The notes under the pieces are model-generated. The model worked only from the letters and a program-made list of their open reading frames with translations. It did no database searches and had not been told where the DNA came from. Source: Nitrospira sp. CG24A (GTDB taxonomy: Bacteria > Nitrospirota > Nitrospiria > Nitrospirales > Nitrospiraceae). Taken from it: 64,000 nt of DNA. The DNA lies in contig NEWT02000029.1 of NCBI GenBank assembly GCA_002869925.2, positions 143,070 through 207,069 of the forward strand, given 5' to 3'. This document shows positions 51,591 to 60,341 of the stretch, piece after piece; positions within the stretch are counted from its first letter, which is position 1; the number at the start of each line of letters is the position of its first letter. A program made the position numbers and the translations under genes.

Positions 51591-51706
51591 AAGGGGTCTG
51601 GAATCTTAATTTCTCATAAGCATTCAAAAGTATTCCCAATCCCTCGCCTCCTTATATTCCCTCCCGAGTGCTCAGTTCGCGGCTGAGTGGTGGAGCATTC
51701 AGCGTC

Positions 51707-51961
51707 TCAGTAATGGAAACGCAACTGCGCGATCATGAGCGCATCCCCCTCTACGCGATAGACCATTCGATGCTCATCATTTATTCGACGTGACCAGTAC
51801 CCCGAAAGCGCATGTTTCAAGGGCTCAGGCTTACCCACTCCTGCGAAGGGCTCTCGTTGTGTCTCGCGTATCAGCTTATTAATTCTCTCAACCATGCGCT
51901 TGTCTTGCTTTTGCCAATAGACATAGTCGTCCCATGCATCGTCAGCGAAGATCAGTTTCAC
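51707..51961 (-). CDS. yoeB: Txe/YoeB-family mRNA interferase toxin
   Basis: 84 residues, the usual size. Motifs: KLIFADDAWDDYVYWQKQDK, MVERINKLIRETQREPFAG, GKPEPLKHALSGYWSRRIND, EHRMVYRVEGDALMIAQLRF, HY at the C-terminus. YoeB is a ribosome-dependent RNase; the glutamate, arginine and C-terminal histidine-tyrosine of the active site are present. The start overlaps the antitoxin stop by four bases. Confidence 0.95.
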   Translation of the reverse strand: MKLIFADDAWDDYVYWQKQDKRMVERINKLIRETQREPFAGVGKPEPLKHALSGYWSRRINDEHRMVYRVEGDALMIAQLRFHY

Positions 51962-52209
51962 TTGGCTAGCTTCCGCTCAATGCCTTTGCCGGCGTTCAGT
52001 TGTGCAGCAGCTGCAAGAAGACGTTTGGCGTTAGCGGGAGTGCGCAAGAGGTATGCGGTTTCTTCTAGCGATTTGTAGTCTTCCAGCGAGAGCATCACGA
52101 CCGACTGTTCTCCATTGCGCGTAATGATCAGAGCTTCGTGGTCGTCGCACACGCGGTCCATTGCGCTTGCGAGGTTTGCGCGAACGGTGGTGTACGTCAT
52201 AGCATCCAT
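51958..52209 (-). CDS. yefM: YefM-family antitoxin
   Basis: 83 residues; ATG 52209 has GGAGG upstream, while an internal ATG at 52200 is the alternative. Phd/YefM domain: TTVRANLASAMDRVCDDHEA, LIITRNGEQSVVMLSLEDYK; the C-terminal tail neutralises YoeB. Regulation is expected through the TGTAC palindrome just upstream. Confidence 0.94.
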   Translation of the reverse strand: MDAMTYTTVRANLASAMDRVCDDHEALIITRNGEQSVVMLSLEDYKSLEETAYLLRTPANAKRLLAAAAQLNAGKGIERKLAK

Positions 52210-52225
52210 AGTAAGCCTCCAGATA

Positions 52226-52243
52226 TGTACGTGTTACTGTACA
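52226..52243. promoter_or_regulatory. Putative YefM-YoeB operator
   Basis: Palindrome TGTAC-GTGTTACT-GTACA 17 bases upstream of the antitoxin start. E. coli YefM binds palindromes with TGTACA cores, so this is a likely autoregulatory site. Confidence 0.6.
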
Positions 52244-52504
52244 TCGTTGTTTGCCAATTGTCTAGCGCCGCCGACTCTGAGAATGGACGGAAATACGAGG
52301 TCAGCTGTGGCGGCTGTTGCTGATGGCCTTGTGCGGCCGTGGTCGCGATAGGATGGGCCGTGGCTGAGATCGAGGAGGTGGATGGTGGCGGTGGTGCTCT
52401 CATTCGCTCGTCTGAAGAGAGGTATAGGGGCGGATCTCGCGGGCTGCCACAGTGCCGTCAAGATAACAATATAAATTCATGTCCTCAACCACGGCTCTGA
52501 GAGC

Positions 52505-52562
52505 GTTCGTAGTCCGGCAGGCGGGCTTTGAATCCATTCACAAAGGTGGTCTTATGCGGATC
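52505..52562 (+). other. Third copy of the attI-like element (D3)
   Basis: GTTCGTAGTCCGGCAGGCGG, CTTTGAATCCATTCACAAAG hairpin and CTTATGCGGATCCGC match the other two copies, but the GTTRRRY end is missing here. A related end is found 130 bases downstream at 52690-52715. Between 52244 and 52720 I see no gene. Confidence 0.55.
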
Positions 52563-52689
52563 CGCGTAAGCTGCCGTGATAAACCACATGGCAGAGAGTA
52601 AATAATTGTCGGTAAGGGGGTTAACAGGTTTTCGACGAGAAATTTTCAGGCGTGTTATGCGGACAAACGCCCAGGGTTCAGGAGCTTAA

Positions 52690-52715
52690 GCGGATCGGCC
52701 TAAACATTGATAGGC
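52690..52715 (+). other. attI-like crossover end before the HAD cassette
   Basis: GCGGATCGGCCTAAACATTG then ATAGGC nearly repeats 49375-49399. The triplet is GATAGGC (52709-52715) in place of GTTAGGC. The start of the HAD gene follows within six bases. Confidence 0.5.
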
Positions 52716-52720
52716 AATTC

Positions 52721-53350
52721 ATGCATATGAAATATCGGCTGGCAATTTTTGACTTCGATGGAACTTTAGCGGACTCATTTCCCTTCTTTGTTCAAGTATT
52801 CAACCAACTCGCCGAACAACATGGTTTCAAAAAAATTGATCCGGATTTAGCGCCTACTTTCCGGCACTACAACGCCAGGCAGATCATGAAACAGGTAGGG
52901 ATGCCTGACTGGAAACTCCCTTTTGTGGTCAAGAGTTTTACCTCCCTCATGAAGCAACATGCGGCAAGCATCTCGCCGTTTGAACATGTTGATGACTTGC
53001 TGTTTCATTTGGCCAATAAAGGAGTGACTCTTGCCATCGTATCGTCAAACTCCTACGACAATGTCAGCCAGATTCTAGGGTCTACCAATATAAAACTGAT
53101 CAGCCAATTCGAGTGCGGGATGTCGATGTTTGGCAAACCGGCCAGAATACGGAAGGTGCTCAAAAAGACCGGGACCCCCTGCCACGAAGTCATCTATATC
53201 GGCGATCAAGTTGCCGATCTGGAGGCAGCGCGTAAGGAAAGCATTGATTTTGGAGCGGTGTCATGGGGGTACGAAACGATTGAGTCTCTTAGAAAATATT
53301 TCCCTGAAGAGGAGTTCGATTGTGTGTCCGCTATCAGAAGAATCGCCTAA
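52721..53350 (+). CDS. HAD-family hydrolase (cassette-borne)
   Basis: 209 residues from ATG 52721 (or 52727). Motif I FDFDGTLADSFPFF near residue 8, motif II AIVSSNSYDN, the conserved lysine in FGKPARIRKVLKK, and motif IV IGDQVADLEAARKE. A small C1-cap phosphatase similar to phosphoglycolate/haloacid-type phosphatases; substrate unknown. Codon use is more AT-rich than host genes, and the gene is bracketed by attI-like (52690-52715) and attC-like (53345-53385) sequences. Confidence 0.88.
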   Translation: MHMKYRLAIFDFDGTLADSFPFFVQVFNQLAEQHGFKKIDPDLAPTFRHYNARQIMKQVGMPDWKLPFVVKSFTSLMKQHAASISPFEHVDDLLFHLANKGVTLAIVSSNSYDNVSQILGSTNIKLISQFECGMSMFGKPARIRKVLKKTGTPCHEVIYIGDQVADLEAARKESIDFGAVSWGYETIESLRKYFPEEEFDCVSAIRRIA

Positions 53351-53385
53351 TCGCGGCGAGAGTCCGCACGAGTGGACTATCAGGC
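53345..53385 (+). other. attC-like palindrome at the end of the HAD cassette
   Basis: GCCTAAT (53345-53351, containing the HAD stop) pairs with ATCAGGC (53379-53385) with one mismatch; the interior AGTCC-GCACGAGT-GGACT forms a hairpin. 41 bases, short for attC. Confidence 0.5.
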
Positions 53386-53398
53386 GGCATTCCCACAG

Positions 53399-53638
53399 GA
53401 TGCTCAAAAAGTTTGTCCAGCAAGGCCGCAGTGAGCGACCAACGATGATCCTTCCAAGCTTGCTGGTGTACGTTGCCTAGGATGGCCCGGATGAGTTCCC
53501 CACTGCGCGTGTTCTTTCAATTCTCCGTTACATTTTCAAGGGCAGCCTGGTCGATCCTCGATTGCGCGCGTCGAACGAGCACATTCCGATCGTGCGCGTT
53601 CCGCGAGCAGGAGGACGACCAGGTTGCCCTTCTCCCAG
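53399..53638. repeat. Composite family A/B repeat (A14/B5)
   Basis: A family A arm (GGATGCTCAAAAAGTTTGTC, CAGCAAGGCCGCAG) runs into the same junction sequence as in the 17 kb composite (GATGATCC, CAAGCTTGCTGGT, GGATGGCCCGGATGAG), then a B palindrome with arms GGGCAGCCTGGTCGATCCTC (53540-53559) and GAGGACGACCAGGTTGCCC (53611-53629). The right A arm is missing; the ybaK stop lies there. Confidence 0.75.
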
Positions 53639-54124
53639 CTAGTTCTCGATTTTCGACGGCTCAAGATGAAACGCGGCGACTTTGGGGCGAACGAGATTGG
53701 CAAAGTCCTTGTACCGTAGCTTGATCGCGCCGACATAGGTTCCAGCTTCAAACACGATGGACTCATCTTCGGTCAGGAGCTGATCCACATAGACTTCCAC
53801 GCCGTAGAGATTGCCGAACGGCGGCATCGTGCCGACCTGACAATCGGGGAACAAATTCGCGCACTCGGCTTCTGTCGCTAATCGGACATCGCGGGCTTCC
53901 AGCACATCTCGCAATCGTTTCAAATCTACACGCCAGGTAGAGGGGAGCACTGTCATCACGAAGTACTGATCGGCCTTCACCACGACGACTTTCGCGACAA
54001 GTTTTCCCGGCACATCCAGCGTGTGGGCCACGTCGTGGGCGGTGTAGGCCTTCGGGTGGTTGACCACGTCATAGGGAATTTTGTTGGCATCGAGATAACT
54101 CTGAAGTCGTTTTAGCACCGGCAT
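53639..54124 (-). CDS. YbaK/EbsC (ProX-like) aminoacyl-tRNA deacylase
   Basis: ATG 54124 has GGAGG upstream; 161 residues. YbaK-domain parts: LDANKIPYDVVNHPKAYTAH, GKLVAKVVVVKADQYFVMTV (catalytic lysine in the VVVK region), and GTMPPFGNLYGVEVYVDQLL. These enzymes hydrolyse misacylated tRNAs such as Ala- or Cys-tRNA-Pro. Stand-alone gene. Confidence 0.88.
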   Translation of the reverse strand: MPVLKRLQSYLDANKIPYDVVNHPKAYTAHDVAHTLDVPGKLVAKVVVVKADQYFVMTVLPSTWRVDLKRLRDVLEARDVRLATEAECANLFPDCQVGTMPPFGNLYGVEVYVDQLLTEDESIVFEAGTYVGAIKLRYKDFANLVRPKVAAFHLEPSKIEN

Positions 54125-54497
54125 GGCAACCTCCCTCGCTAATAGACGGAGCACGCAATAACCGCATGGTGACTCTCACTATTCAAGCGAGCAAGGAAAA
54201 TGCCATGAAGGCTTCGCGGCGACGATTCCGTAAACGCGTGAAGAGTAGAGGGGTTAGCGCGATGTGCAGCAGAGCATCGAGAGGATGTTGCCCGCCCGCT
54301 GTTGCATTTCACCACGGTCTCTCTTTATTACCGTGGCAAAAGGCTACGAGACCGCCTATTCCCCCTCCTATTATCGCGGGTTTTCCGCGGCACACCTCCT
54401 GCTGATCTTTTCATGGAGCCTGATGACCGTGAGGCTAAGAATTTCAGAGTGGATGCCGCGAGCGAGGGGGGTGTGTGCCGACGCCTGGTGGATACGT
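54125..54497. other. Region upstream of cusB without a supported gene
   Basis: Only short open frames. A hairpin CCACGGT / ACCGTGG lies near 54310-54345 and a second CCGCGG-rich one near 54377. The open frame from 54264 is in phase with CusB but lacks similarity. Confidence 0.4.
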
Positions 54498-55688
54498 ATG
54501 AAGAGCTGGAAGCGCGGGATAGGCTTCCTGGTGGTCGGCCTTGCCGCTGTTGCCCTCGCAGGACTTCTTGCCTGCGAGAGGACTCCCGACCAAGCGGCTG
54601 AGCCCAAGAAGGCCGTTGTGGCTGACAGGCCTGGAGTGCTCCGTCTCACAGCCGAAGAACTCTCCCGGACAGCGATTGAGCTTGCGCCGGTTGCTCGTGG
54701 GGCGTTGCTGGTGCCACGGGAATTTCCTGCCACAGTGCAAGCCAACGAAAATGAACTGGCGGAGGTGACCACGCTCATTAGGGGCCGGGTGGTGAAGGTC
54801 CACGTGGATGTCGGTCAAGACGTGAAAAAAGACGCCTTGCTGGCGACGCTCCACAGTACAGACCTCGGCGTGGCGGAGGGGGCGTATCTAAAATCTGCCG
54901 CAAAATTGCACGAAGCGGAACTTGCGTTCGAGCGCGCCAGGGAACTGCATGAACAAAAGGTGGTGAGCCTGGCTGAGTTGCAGCGCCGTGAGGCCACAAT
55001 GAAAACGGTACGAGCCGAAGCGCGCGAGGCGCGGAACCGTCTGGAACTGCTCGGTGTCCCTCGTGAGGAAATCGAGCGGCTTGACCGCGAGGATACGATC
55101 AAGGCCGACGTGCCCCTGCGTGCGCCATTCGATGGCCGGGTCATCATGCGCAATATCACGAGGGGCGAGGTGGTCGAGATGGAGCAGAAGCTTTTCACTG
55201 TCGCGGATCTCTCGGATGTGTGGGTGGTCGGAAACGTGCCGGAGAAGGATGTGCAGTATATCCGCAAGGACCAGAAGGTCGATGTCATTGTGTCCGCTTA
55301 TCCCCATGCCATCATTCCGGGAACGATCACCTATATCGGGGACGTGATCAATCCGGCCACCCGCACGATGCGTTTGCGGGTGACCGTGTCAAACCCCGGT
55401 CGGCTGCTGAAACCGGAAATGTTCGCCACCGTCCGCGTCCATGCGGCGGCAACTCCTGAGGCGCTGACCGTGCCGCTTGCGGCAGTCCAAAACGGCCCCG
55501 CTGGGAAGATGGTGTTCGTTCATCGGGGAACGAATGACTTCGAAGTGAGAACGGTCAAGGTGGGAAGTGAGCAGGGAGAGGTCGTGACGGTGTTGGAGGG
55601 GGTGAACGCCGGCGAGCAGGTCGTGACCAAGGGATCGTTCGTACTCAAGTCCGAGATGGAACGGCACAAGATCGAGCCGACGCCATGA
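54498..55688 (+). CDS. RND efflux periplasmic adaptor (CusB/CzcB-like)
   Basis: ATG 54498 gives 396 residues with a lipobox (VALAGLLAC, Cys26), so it is lipid-anchored. The membrane-fusion-protein order is visible: barrel-sandwich halves (LIRGRVVKVHVDVGQDVKKD and VPLRAPFDGRVIMRNITRGE) around a coiled-coil hairpin (AELAFERARELHEQKVVSLA), then a beta-barrel (VWVVGNVPEKDVQYIRKDQK). It links an RND pump to an outer-membrane channel. The stop overlaps the pump start (ATGA). Metal specificity is inferred from the CusA/CzcA-type partner. Confidence 0.92.
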   Translation: MKSWKRGIGFLVVGLAAVALAGLLACERTPDQAAEPKKAVVADRPGVLRLTAEELSRTAIELAPVARGALLVPREFPATVQANENELAEVTTLIRGRVVKVHVDVGQDVKKDALLATLHSTDLGVAEGAYLKSAAKLHEAELAFERARELHEQKVVSLAELQRREATMKTVRAEAREARNRLELLGVPREEIERLDREDTIKADVPLRAPFDGRVIMRNITRGEVVEMEQKLFTVADLSDVWVVGNVPEKDVQYIRKDQKVDVIVSAYPHAIIPGTITYIGDVINPATRTMRLRVTVSNPGRLLKPEMFATVRVHAAATPEALTVPLAAVQNGPAGKMVFVHRGTNDFEVRTVKVGSEQGEVVTVLEGVNAGEQVVTKGSFVLKSEMERHKIEPTP

Positions 55689-58600
55689 TCGCCTCTCTTC
55701 TGGAATTTTCGCTGCGGCAACGGATTCTGGTTCTCGGTTTGACCTGCCTGTTGTCCGTCGCCGGCGTCTTTGCATTTCAGTCTATTCCGATCGACGCCTA
55801 CCCCGACGTGACGAACATCCAGGTGCAGGTGCTGACCGAGGCGCCGGGTCTCTCGCCGGTCGAAATCGAACGATTCATCACCTATCCGCTCGAACTCCAG
55901 ATGACCGGCCTGCCTGGTTTAGCGGAGATCCGATCCCTTTCCAAGTTTGCCCTGTCCCAGATCACGGTCGTATTCAACGATGATGTGGATATGTACTTCG
56001 CCCGCCAGCTGGTGCTCGAACGGATCATGGCTGCGAAGGAGCGCTTACCAGAGGGGCTCGAACCCGTGATGGCTCCTGTCACGACGGGGCTGGGCGAGGT
56101 CTATCATTATTATGTGGAAGGGCCGAACGCGACGGCGACCGATGCCAACGTCGTCGAGACGGAGTTGACGGATCAGCGCACGATGCAGGACTGGGTCCTG
56201 CGCCCGCTGCTTAAGAGTGTGCCGGGCGTGATCGATGTGAACGGCATGGGCGGGTTCGTCAAGCAATATCAAGTTCTGGTCGATCCAGCCAAGCTCCGCA
56301 AGTTCGACCTGACGCTCCACGATATCTACGACGCGGTGGCGAAGAACAATGCCAATGCCGGCGGCAACGTGCTGGAGCGCCATGCGGAGCGCGCGATCGT
56401 TCGTGGGCTGGGCCTCATCAAGACGGTGAACGACATCGAGTCCATCATCGTGAAAGAGTCCGGCGGCACGCCGGTCTTCGTTCGCGATGTTGCGGAAGTC
56501 CGCATCGGTCACGCCGTTCGCCATGGTGCGGTGGTGCTCAATGGGGAGCGGGAGGTCGTGATAGGGACGGTGCTCATGATTCGCGGGGGCAATGCGCGTC
56601 AGGTGGTCGAAGCGGTCAAGACCAAGGTGGAAGACCTCCAGCAGAACCACATCCTCCCCGTCGGGACGAAGCTCCTGCCCTTTTACGATCGCATCGAGTT
56701 GGTCACGGCGGCCATCGATACGGTGCGGGATGCCTTGATCGAGGGGATCGTGCTGGTGGTCTTCGTCTTCTTTTTCTTCCTGGGCCACGTGCGTAGCGCC
56801 ATCGTGGTGACGGTCTCGCTCATCGTCACCCCCCTGATCACATTTATCGTGATGCAGCGGCTGGGGCTCTCGGCCAACTTGATGACGCTTGGCGGGCTGG
56901 CCATCGCCATTGGCGAGATTGCGGACGGCTCGCTGGTCGTGGTGGAAAACGTCTATCGGCACCTGGCGCAGAACAATGGCGCGTCAAGGAAGAGCACGTC
57001 GGAGGTGATTCTTCAGGCGACGAAAGAAGTGGGCCGGCCGATCTTCTTCGGCATTCTGATCATCAGCGTCGTCTTTCTGCCGCGCATGACGCTTCAGGGT
57101 ATGGAAGGAAAGATGTTCGCGCCGCTGGCCTACACACTGGTGATCGCGCTCCTGGCCTCGGTTGTGGTCACGTTGACCCTGTCGCCGGTGCTCGCATCGC
57201 TGCTCTTGCGCGGAGACCATCCGGAGGAAACTCGCCTCACGCGTTGGATGAAACAGGGCTATGTGCCTGTGTTGCAATGGACGCTCCGGCGCCGCAGTCT
57301 TGTCCTGACTAGTTCGACGATAATCATGATCTGCAGTCTCGCTCTCGTTCCATTCGTGGGGCGGGAATTCATTCCACTTCTCGAGGAAGGAGCCCTGACT
57401 CCCCAAGTCGTCAGGCTGCCGAGCGTGTCGCTGGCCGAGTCCATCGAGATGGAGAAGCAAACCCAAAAGGCCATGTTGGAGTTTCCCGAAGTGAAGATGG
57501 CTGTGAGCAGAATCGGAAGAGCCGAAATTCCCTACCATCCGGAAGATCTGTATGAGAGCGACCCGATTGTATCATTGCACGACCGCAGTACCTGGAAGAC
57601 GGCGAAGACCCAAGCGGGGTTGACCGATGCGATCCGCCGGAAACTCGCAGAGATCCCTGGTATTTCCGTGCTGATGAGCCAGCCGATTCAGGAGCGGGTG
57701 GACGAGCTGATCTCCGGCATCAGGACGGAATGCGCCATCAAGCTGTTCGGAGAGGATCTCGATGTCCTACGGGACAAGGCGAAGGAGATTGCTGCCGTGA
57801 TGCAGCAGGTCGACGGCGTCAAAGATATCAAGGTTGAGCAGATTGCCGGCCAGCCCTACCTCACCGTCGAGATCGACCGGCAGAAGATCGCCCGTTTCGG
57901 CATCAACGTGGCCGATGTGCAGGAAATCATTACCACCGCCATCGGCGGCAAGGCCGCGACCCATGTCTACGAAGGCGAGCGGCGGTTTCAATTGACGCTT
58001 CGGTTCCCGGAACTGCAACGCAACAGCATCGGCGCCATCGGAGAGATCCGGGTAAAGTCGGCGTCCGGCGCGCTGATTCCGATGAGCGAACTCGCCACGA
58101 TCGAGATGCGCGAAGGCCCGGCTCGTATCAGTCGCGAGCATGTGAAACGCCGCATTTACATCGGCTTCAATGTCGTCGGGCGCGACATCGGCGGCGTCGT
58201 AGATGAAGGGCGGAGGAAATTGGAATCATTGGTACACCTGCCTGAAGGATACACGATCACATGGGGTGGGGCGTTCGAGAACATGGAACGGGCCAATGCG
58301 CGGCTGTTGATCGTGGTGCCGATCACGTTGGGGCTCGTGTTCTTCCTGCTGTTCTGGGCGTTTCACTCGCTCCGGTATGCGACGTTGATCATGATCAATC
58401 TCCCCTTTGCCTTGATCGGGGGCGTCGTCTCTCTCTGGTTGAGCGGGCAATACCTGAGCGTGCCGGCCTCCATCGGCTTTATCGAACTATTCGGCTTGGC
58501 GGTCGGGAACGGGATCGTGCTGGTCTCCTATATCAATCAGTTGCGCAATGAAGGCGAGCTGATGGATCAGGCTATCGTGAAAGGTTGCGTCCTCCGGCTT

Positions 58601-58816
58601 CGCCCTGTCGTCATGACGATGATGACCACGCTGCTAGGTTTGTTGCCGTTGGTGCTCGCGCAAGGGATTGGTGCGGAGGTGCAGCGGCCGCTCGCGACCG
58701 TTGTCATCGGCGGTCTCTTCACCTCGACCGCCCTCACGCTGGTGGTCTTGCCGGCCCTGTATCGATGGTTCGCCGAAAAAGAAGCGGGGAAGGAGTATGC
58801 GCCGGAGTGGGTGTAA
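55685..58816 (+). CDS. Heavy-metal efflux RND pump (CusA/CzcA family)
   Basis: 1043 residues, twelve membrane helices and two large periplasmic loops. HME-RND features: FQSIPIDAYPDVTNIQVQVL, LSPVEIERFITYPLELQMTG, the proton-relay region LMTLGGLAIAIGEIADGSLV in TM4, and GFIELFGLAVGNGIVLVSYI. It exports Cu/Ag or Co/Zn/Cd by proton antiport. No outer-membrane channel gene accompanies the pair, so a channel from elsewhere must be used. The copper ATPase at 34.4 kb may be functionally linked. Confidence 0.95.
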   Translation: MIASLLEFSLRQRILVLGLTCLLSVAGVFAFQSIPIDAYPDVTNIQVQVLTEAPGLSPVEIERFITYPLELQMTGLPGLAEIRSLSKFALSQITVVFNDDVDMYFARQLVLERIMAAKERLPEGLEPVMAPVTTGLGEVYHYYVEGPNATATDANVVETELTDQRTMQDWVLRPLLKSVPGVIDVNGMGGFVKQYQVLVDPAKLRKFDLTLHDIYDAVAKNNANAGGNVLERHAERAIVRGLGLIKTVNDIESIIVKESGGTPVFVRDVAEVRIGHAVRHGAVVLNGEREVVIGTVLMIRGGNARQVVEAVKTKVEDLQQNHILPVGTKLLPFYDRIELVTAAIDTVRDALIEGIVLVVFVFFFFLGHVRSAIVVTVSLIVTPLITFIVMQRLGLSANLMTLGGLAIAIGEIADGSLVVVENVYRHLAQNNGASRKSTSEVILQATKEVGRPIFFGILIISVVFLPRMTLQGMEGKMFAPLAYTLVIALLASVVVTLTLSPVLASLLLRGDHPEETRLTRWMKQGYVPVLQWTLRRRSLVLTSSTIIMICSLALVPFVGREFIPLLEEGALTPQVVRLPSVSLAESIEMEKQTQKAMLEFPEVKMAVSRIGRAEIPYHPEDLYESDPIVSLHDRSTWKTAKTQAGLTDAIRRKLAEIPGISVLMSQPIQERVDELISGIRTECAIKLFGEDLDVLRDKAKEIAAVMQQVDGVKDIKVEQIAGQPYLTVEIDRQKIARFGINVADVQEIITTAIGGKAATHVYEGERRFQLTLRFPELQRNSIGAIGEIRVKSASGALIPMSELATIEMREGPARISREHVKRRIYIGFNVVGRDIGGVVDEGRRKLESLVHLPEGYTITWGGAFENMERANARLLIVVPITLGLVFFLLFWAFHSLRYATLIMINLPFALIGGVVSLWLSGQYLSVPASIGFIELFGLAVGNGIVLVSYINQLRNEGELMDQAIVKGCVLRLRPVVMTMMTTLLGLLPLVLAQGIGAEVQRPLATVVIGGLFTSTALTLVVLPALYRWFAEKEAGKEYAPEWV

Positions 58817-58821
58817 CGGGG

Positions 58822-59095
58822 CAGACTCGTGGGTCCTCCGTGCTCGCGCAACGCGCGGCCTGAGAAGGCCCTCGTTGGACGCGCGCAGTTGAGGACCCAC
58901 AAGTCCACCCCTTCGTAAGAGGTAACGAGCAAGCTTGGAGGGAGCACTATTATGGTGGTCGTTGGACGCGCGCAATCGAGGATCGACCAGGTCACCCCTC
59001 CCGAGAGATTCACGAGCAAGCTTGGAGGGAGCAGTATAGTAGTTGTTCGATGCGCGTAGTTGAGGACTCACGAGCCTGCTCCTATATATAATGGA
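58822..59095. repeat. Family B palindromes (B6)
   Basis: Arms GACTCGTGGGTCCTC (58824-58838) and GAGGACCCACAAGTC (58891-58905) enclose CGCGCAACGCGCGGCC / GGACGCGCGCAG. Two further half-elements with CAAGCTTGGAGGGAGCA follow. Nothing else is seen up to 59229. Confidence 0.78.
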
Positions 59096-59229
59096 GCAGC
59101 ACATGCGAAGGTTGAGCTTCACTATTCGATGGGATAGTGCTACAGCGCGGGGTTGTAGGTATTCCCTACAGTCGAATATCGGGCTTAGATGGCGCTCAGC
59201 CGGTTTGGCAATAGTGAATGGGAGGGACT

Positions 59230-59592
59230 ATGAAGAGACGATGGATTCTCAGGCTGTCTACGGTCGGGCTCGTGACGGGTCTTCTATTCGGGACTGTGAC
59301 GCAAGGACAAGCTGAGTCTAAGGCTCAGAGCGGCGATGTGGCGCGTGGCAAGACTCTGTTTGTCAGACACTGCACCGGTTGTCATGGCCCGGAGGGCGGA
59401 GGGGATGGGTACAAGTTTCTTCGCGGGCCTGATCCGGCTAATCTGAGATCACCATCGATCAGAAAAAAATCCGACGCCGACCTGTTCCAAACGATTCATG
59501 AAGGCAGGCCGAATATGCCGCCGTGGAACACTCGTCTTTCTCAGAAAGAGAGCAGTGACATACTGGCCTATGTGCGGACTCTCGCCAAGTGA
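59230..59592 (+). CDS. Class I c-type cytochrome
   Basis: ATG 59230 with GGGAGGG upstream; 120 residues. Signal peptide (LSTVGLVTGLLFGTVTQGQA), haem site CTGCH at 48-52, then GPDPANLRSPSIRKK and the axial methionine in GRPNMPPW (M96). A soluble mono-haem periplasmic electron carrier; nitrite-oxidising bacteria have many. No oxidase partner is adjacent. Confidence 0.93.
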   Translation: MKRRWILRLSTVGLVTGLLFGTVTQGQAESKAQSGDVARGKTLFVRHCTGCHGPEGGGDGYKFLRGPDPANLRSPSIRKKSDADLFQTIHEGRPNMPPWNTRLSQKESSDILAYVRTLAK

Positions 59593-59703
59593 CGCGATGC
59601 GCTCGGCATCGTTGTCGGCAGGCCGGAGCCTTTCGTGTTGCGTTGTCACGTTGAGCAGGGTGGAGGCGGTTTATCTGTTCCATTTCACACAAAGGAGGGC
59701 ATC

Positions 59704-60339
59704 ATGTCGCGAATCAAGGAATTCAGGGCGTCGATTGGCAAGAAGTTGAATGCGTTGGAGCATCAGGCACTGGCGCTGGAGGCGCATCTGACCCAGACGA
59801 AAGATCATGCGATGCAACGACTGGAACAGCGCAAGCAACAGCTACGGGATTTGCTTGATCAAGTCCAGGTCGACGTACAGAAGTCAAGAGAGATGGCAGC
59901 GCAGGCGAAGCTGGAGGTGCAGGCCAAGCTCGAACATCTACAAGTACAATTGGCTCTCGGCAAGGCAGAGGCTCGCGACACGTTCGAGGAGCAGAGGGCG
60001 AAGACTCTCAAAGCCTTGAGCGAGTTCGAATCCATTGCGGAGGAGAAACTGAAAGGGGCCACGTTCGAGTCAGGTAAGGTCTGGGAGGATCTCGTAGACC
60101 GGACGAGTACGCTTGAAGCCGAGTATGAGGTGCTCAAGGACCGGTTTGTGAGCGAGAAAGCCAAACAGGAAGTGGTATTGGAGTCGAAGAAGGAGGAGCT
60201 GCTTGCCAAGCTGGTGTTGTTTAAGGATCAGGTGAAGGCCAAGCGCGTAGTCGTGCAGGCCAAAGCGGATGTGCTTGAGACCGACTTGCGCGAGGGGCTG
60301 GATCAGATTAAGGCAGGGGTGAAGAGGTTGTTCGAATAG
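59704..60339 (+). CDS. Long coiled-coil protein of unknown function
   Basis: ATG 59704 with AAAGGAGG upstream; 211 residues. Almost the whole protein is a predicted coiled coil rich in lysine, glutamate, alanine and leucine (ALEHQALALEAHLTQTKDHA, LEHLQVQLALGKAEARDTFE). No signal peptide or membrane helix. Structural or stress-associated roles are possible. It follows the cytochrome gene by about 110 bases. Confidence 0.8.
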   Translation: MSRIKEFRASIGKKLNALEHQALALEAHLTQTKDHAMQRLEQRKQQLRDLLDQVQVDVQKSREMAAQAKLEVQAKLEHLQVQLALGKAEARDTFEEQRAKTLKALSEFESIAEEKLKGATFESGKVWEDLVDRTSTLEAEYEVLKDRFVSEKAKQEVVLESKKEELLAKLVLFKDQVKAKRVVVQAKADVLETDLREGLDQIKAGVKRLFE

Positions 60340-60341
60340 AG

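Noticed and set aside
54264-54497. N-terminal extension of the CusB frame
   Set aside because: The lipoprotein signal starts at the ATG at 54498; upstream codons show no similarity.
56045-56962. 305-codon minus-strand frame inside the RND pump gene
   Set aside because: Shadow of the CusA-type gene, whose motifs are unambiguous.
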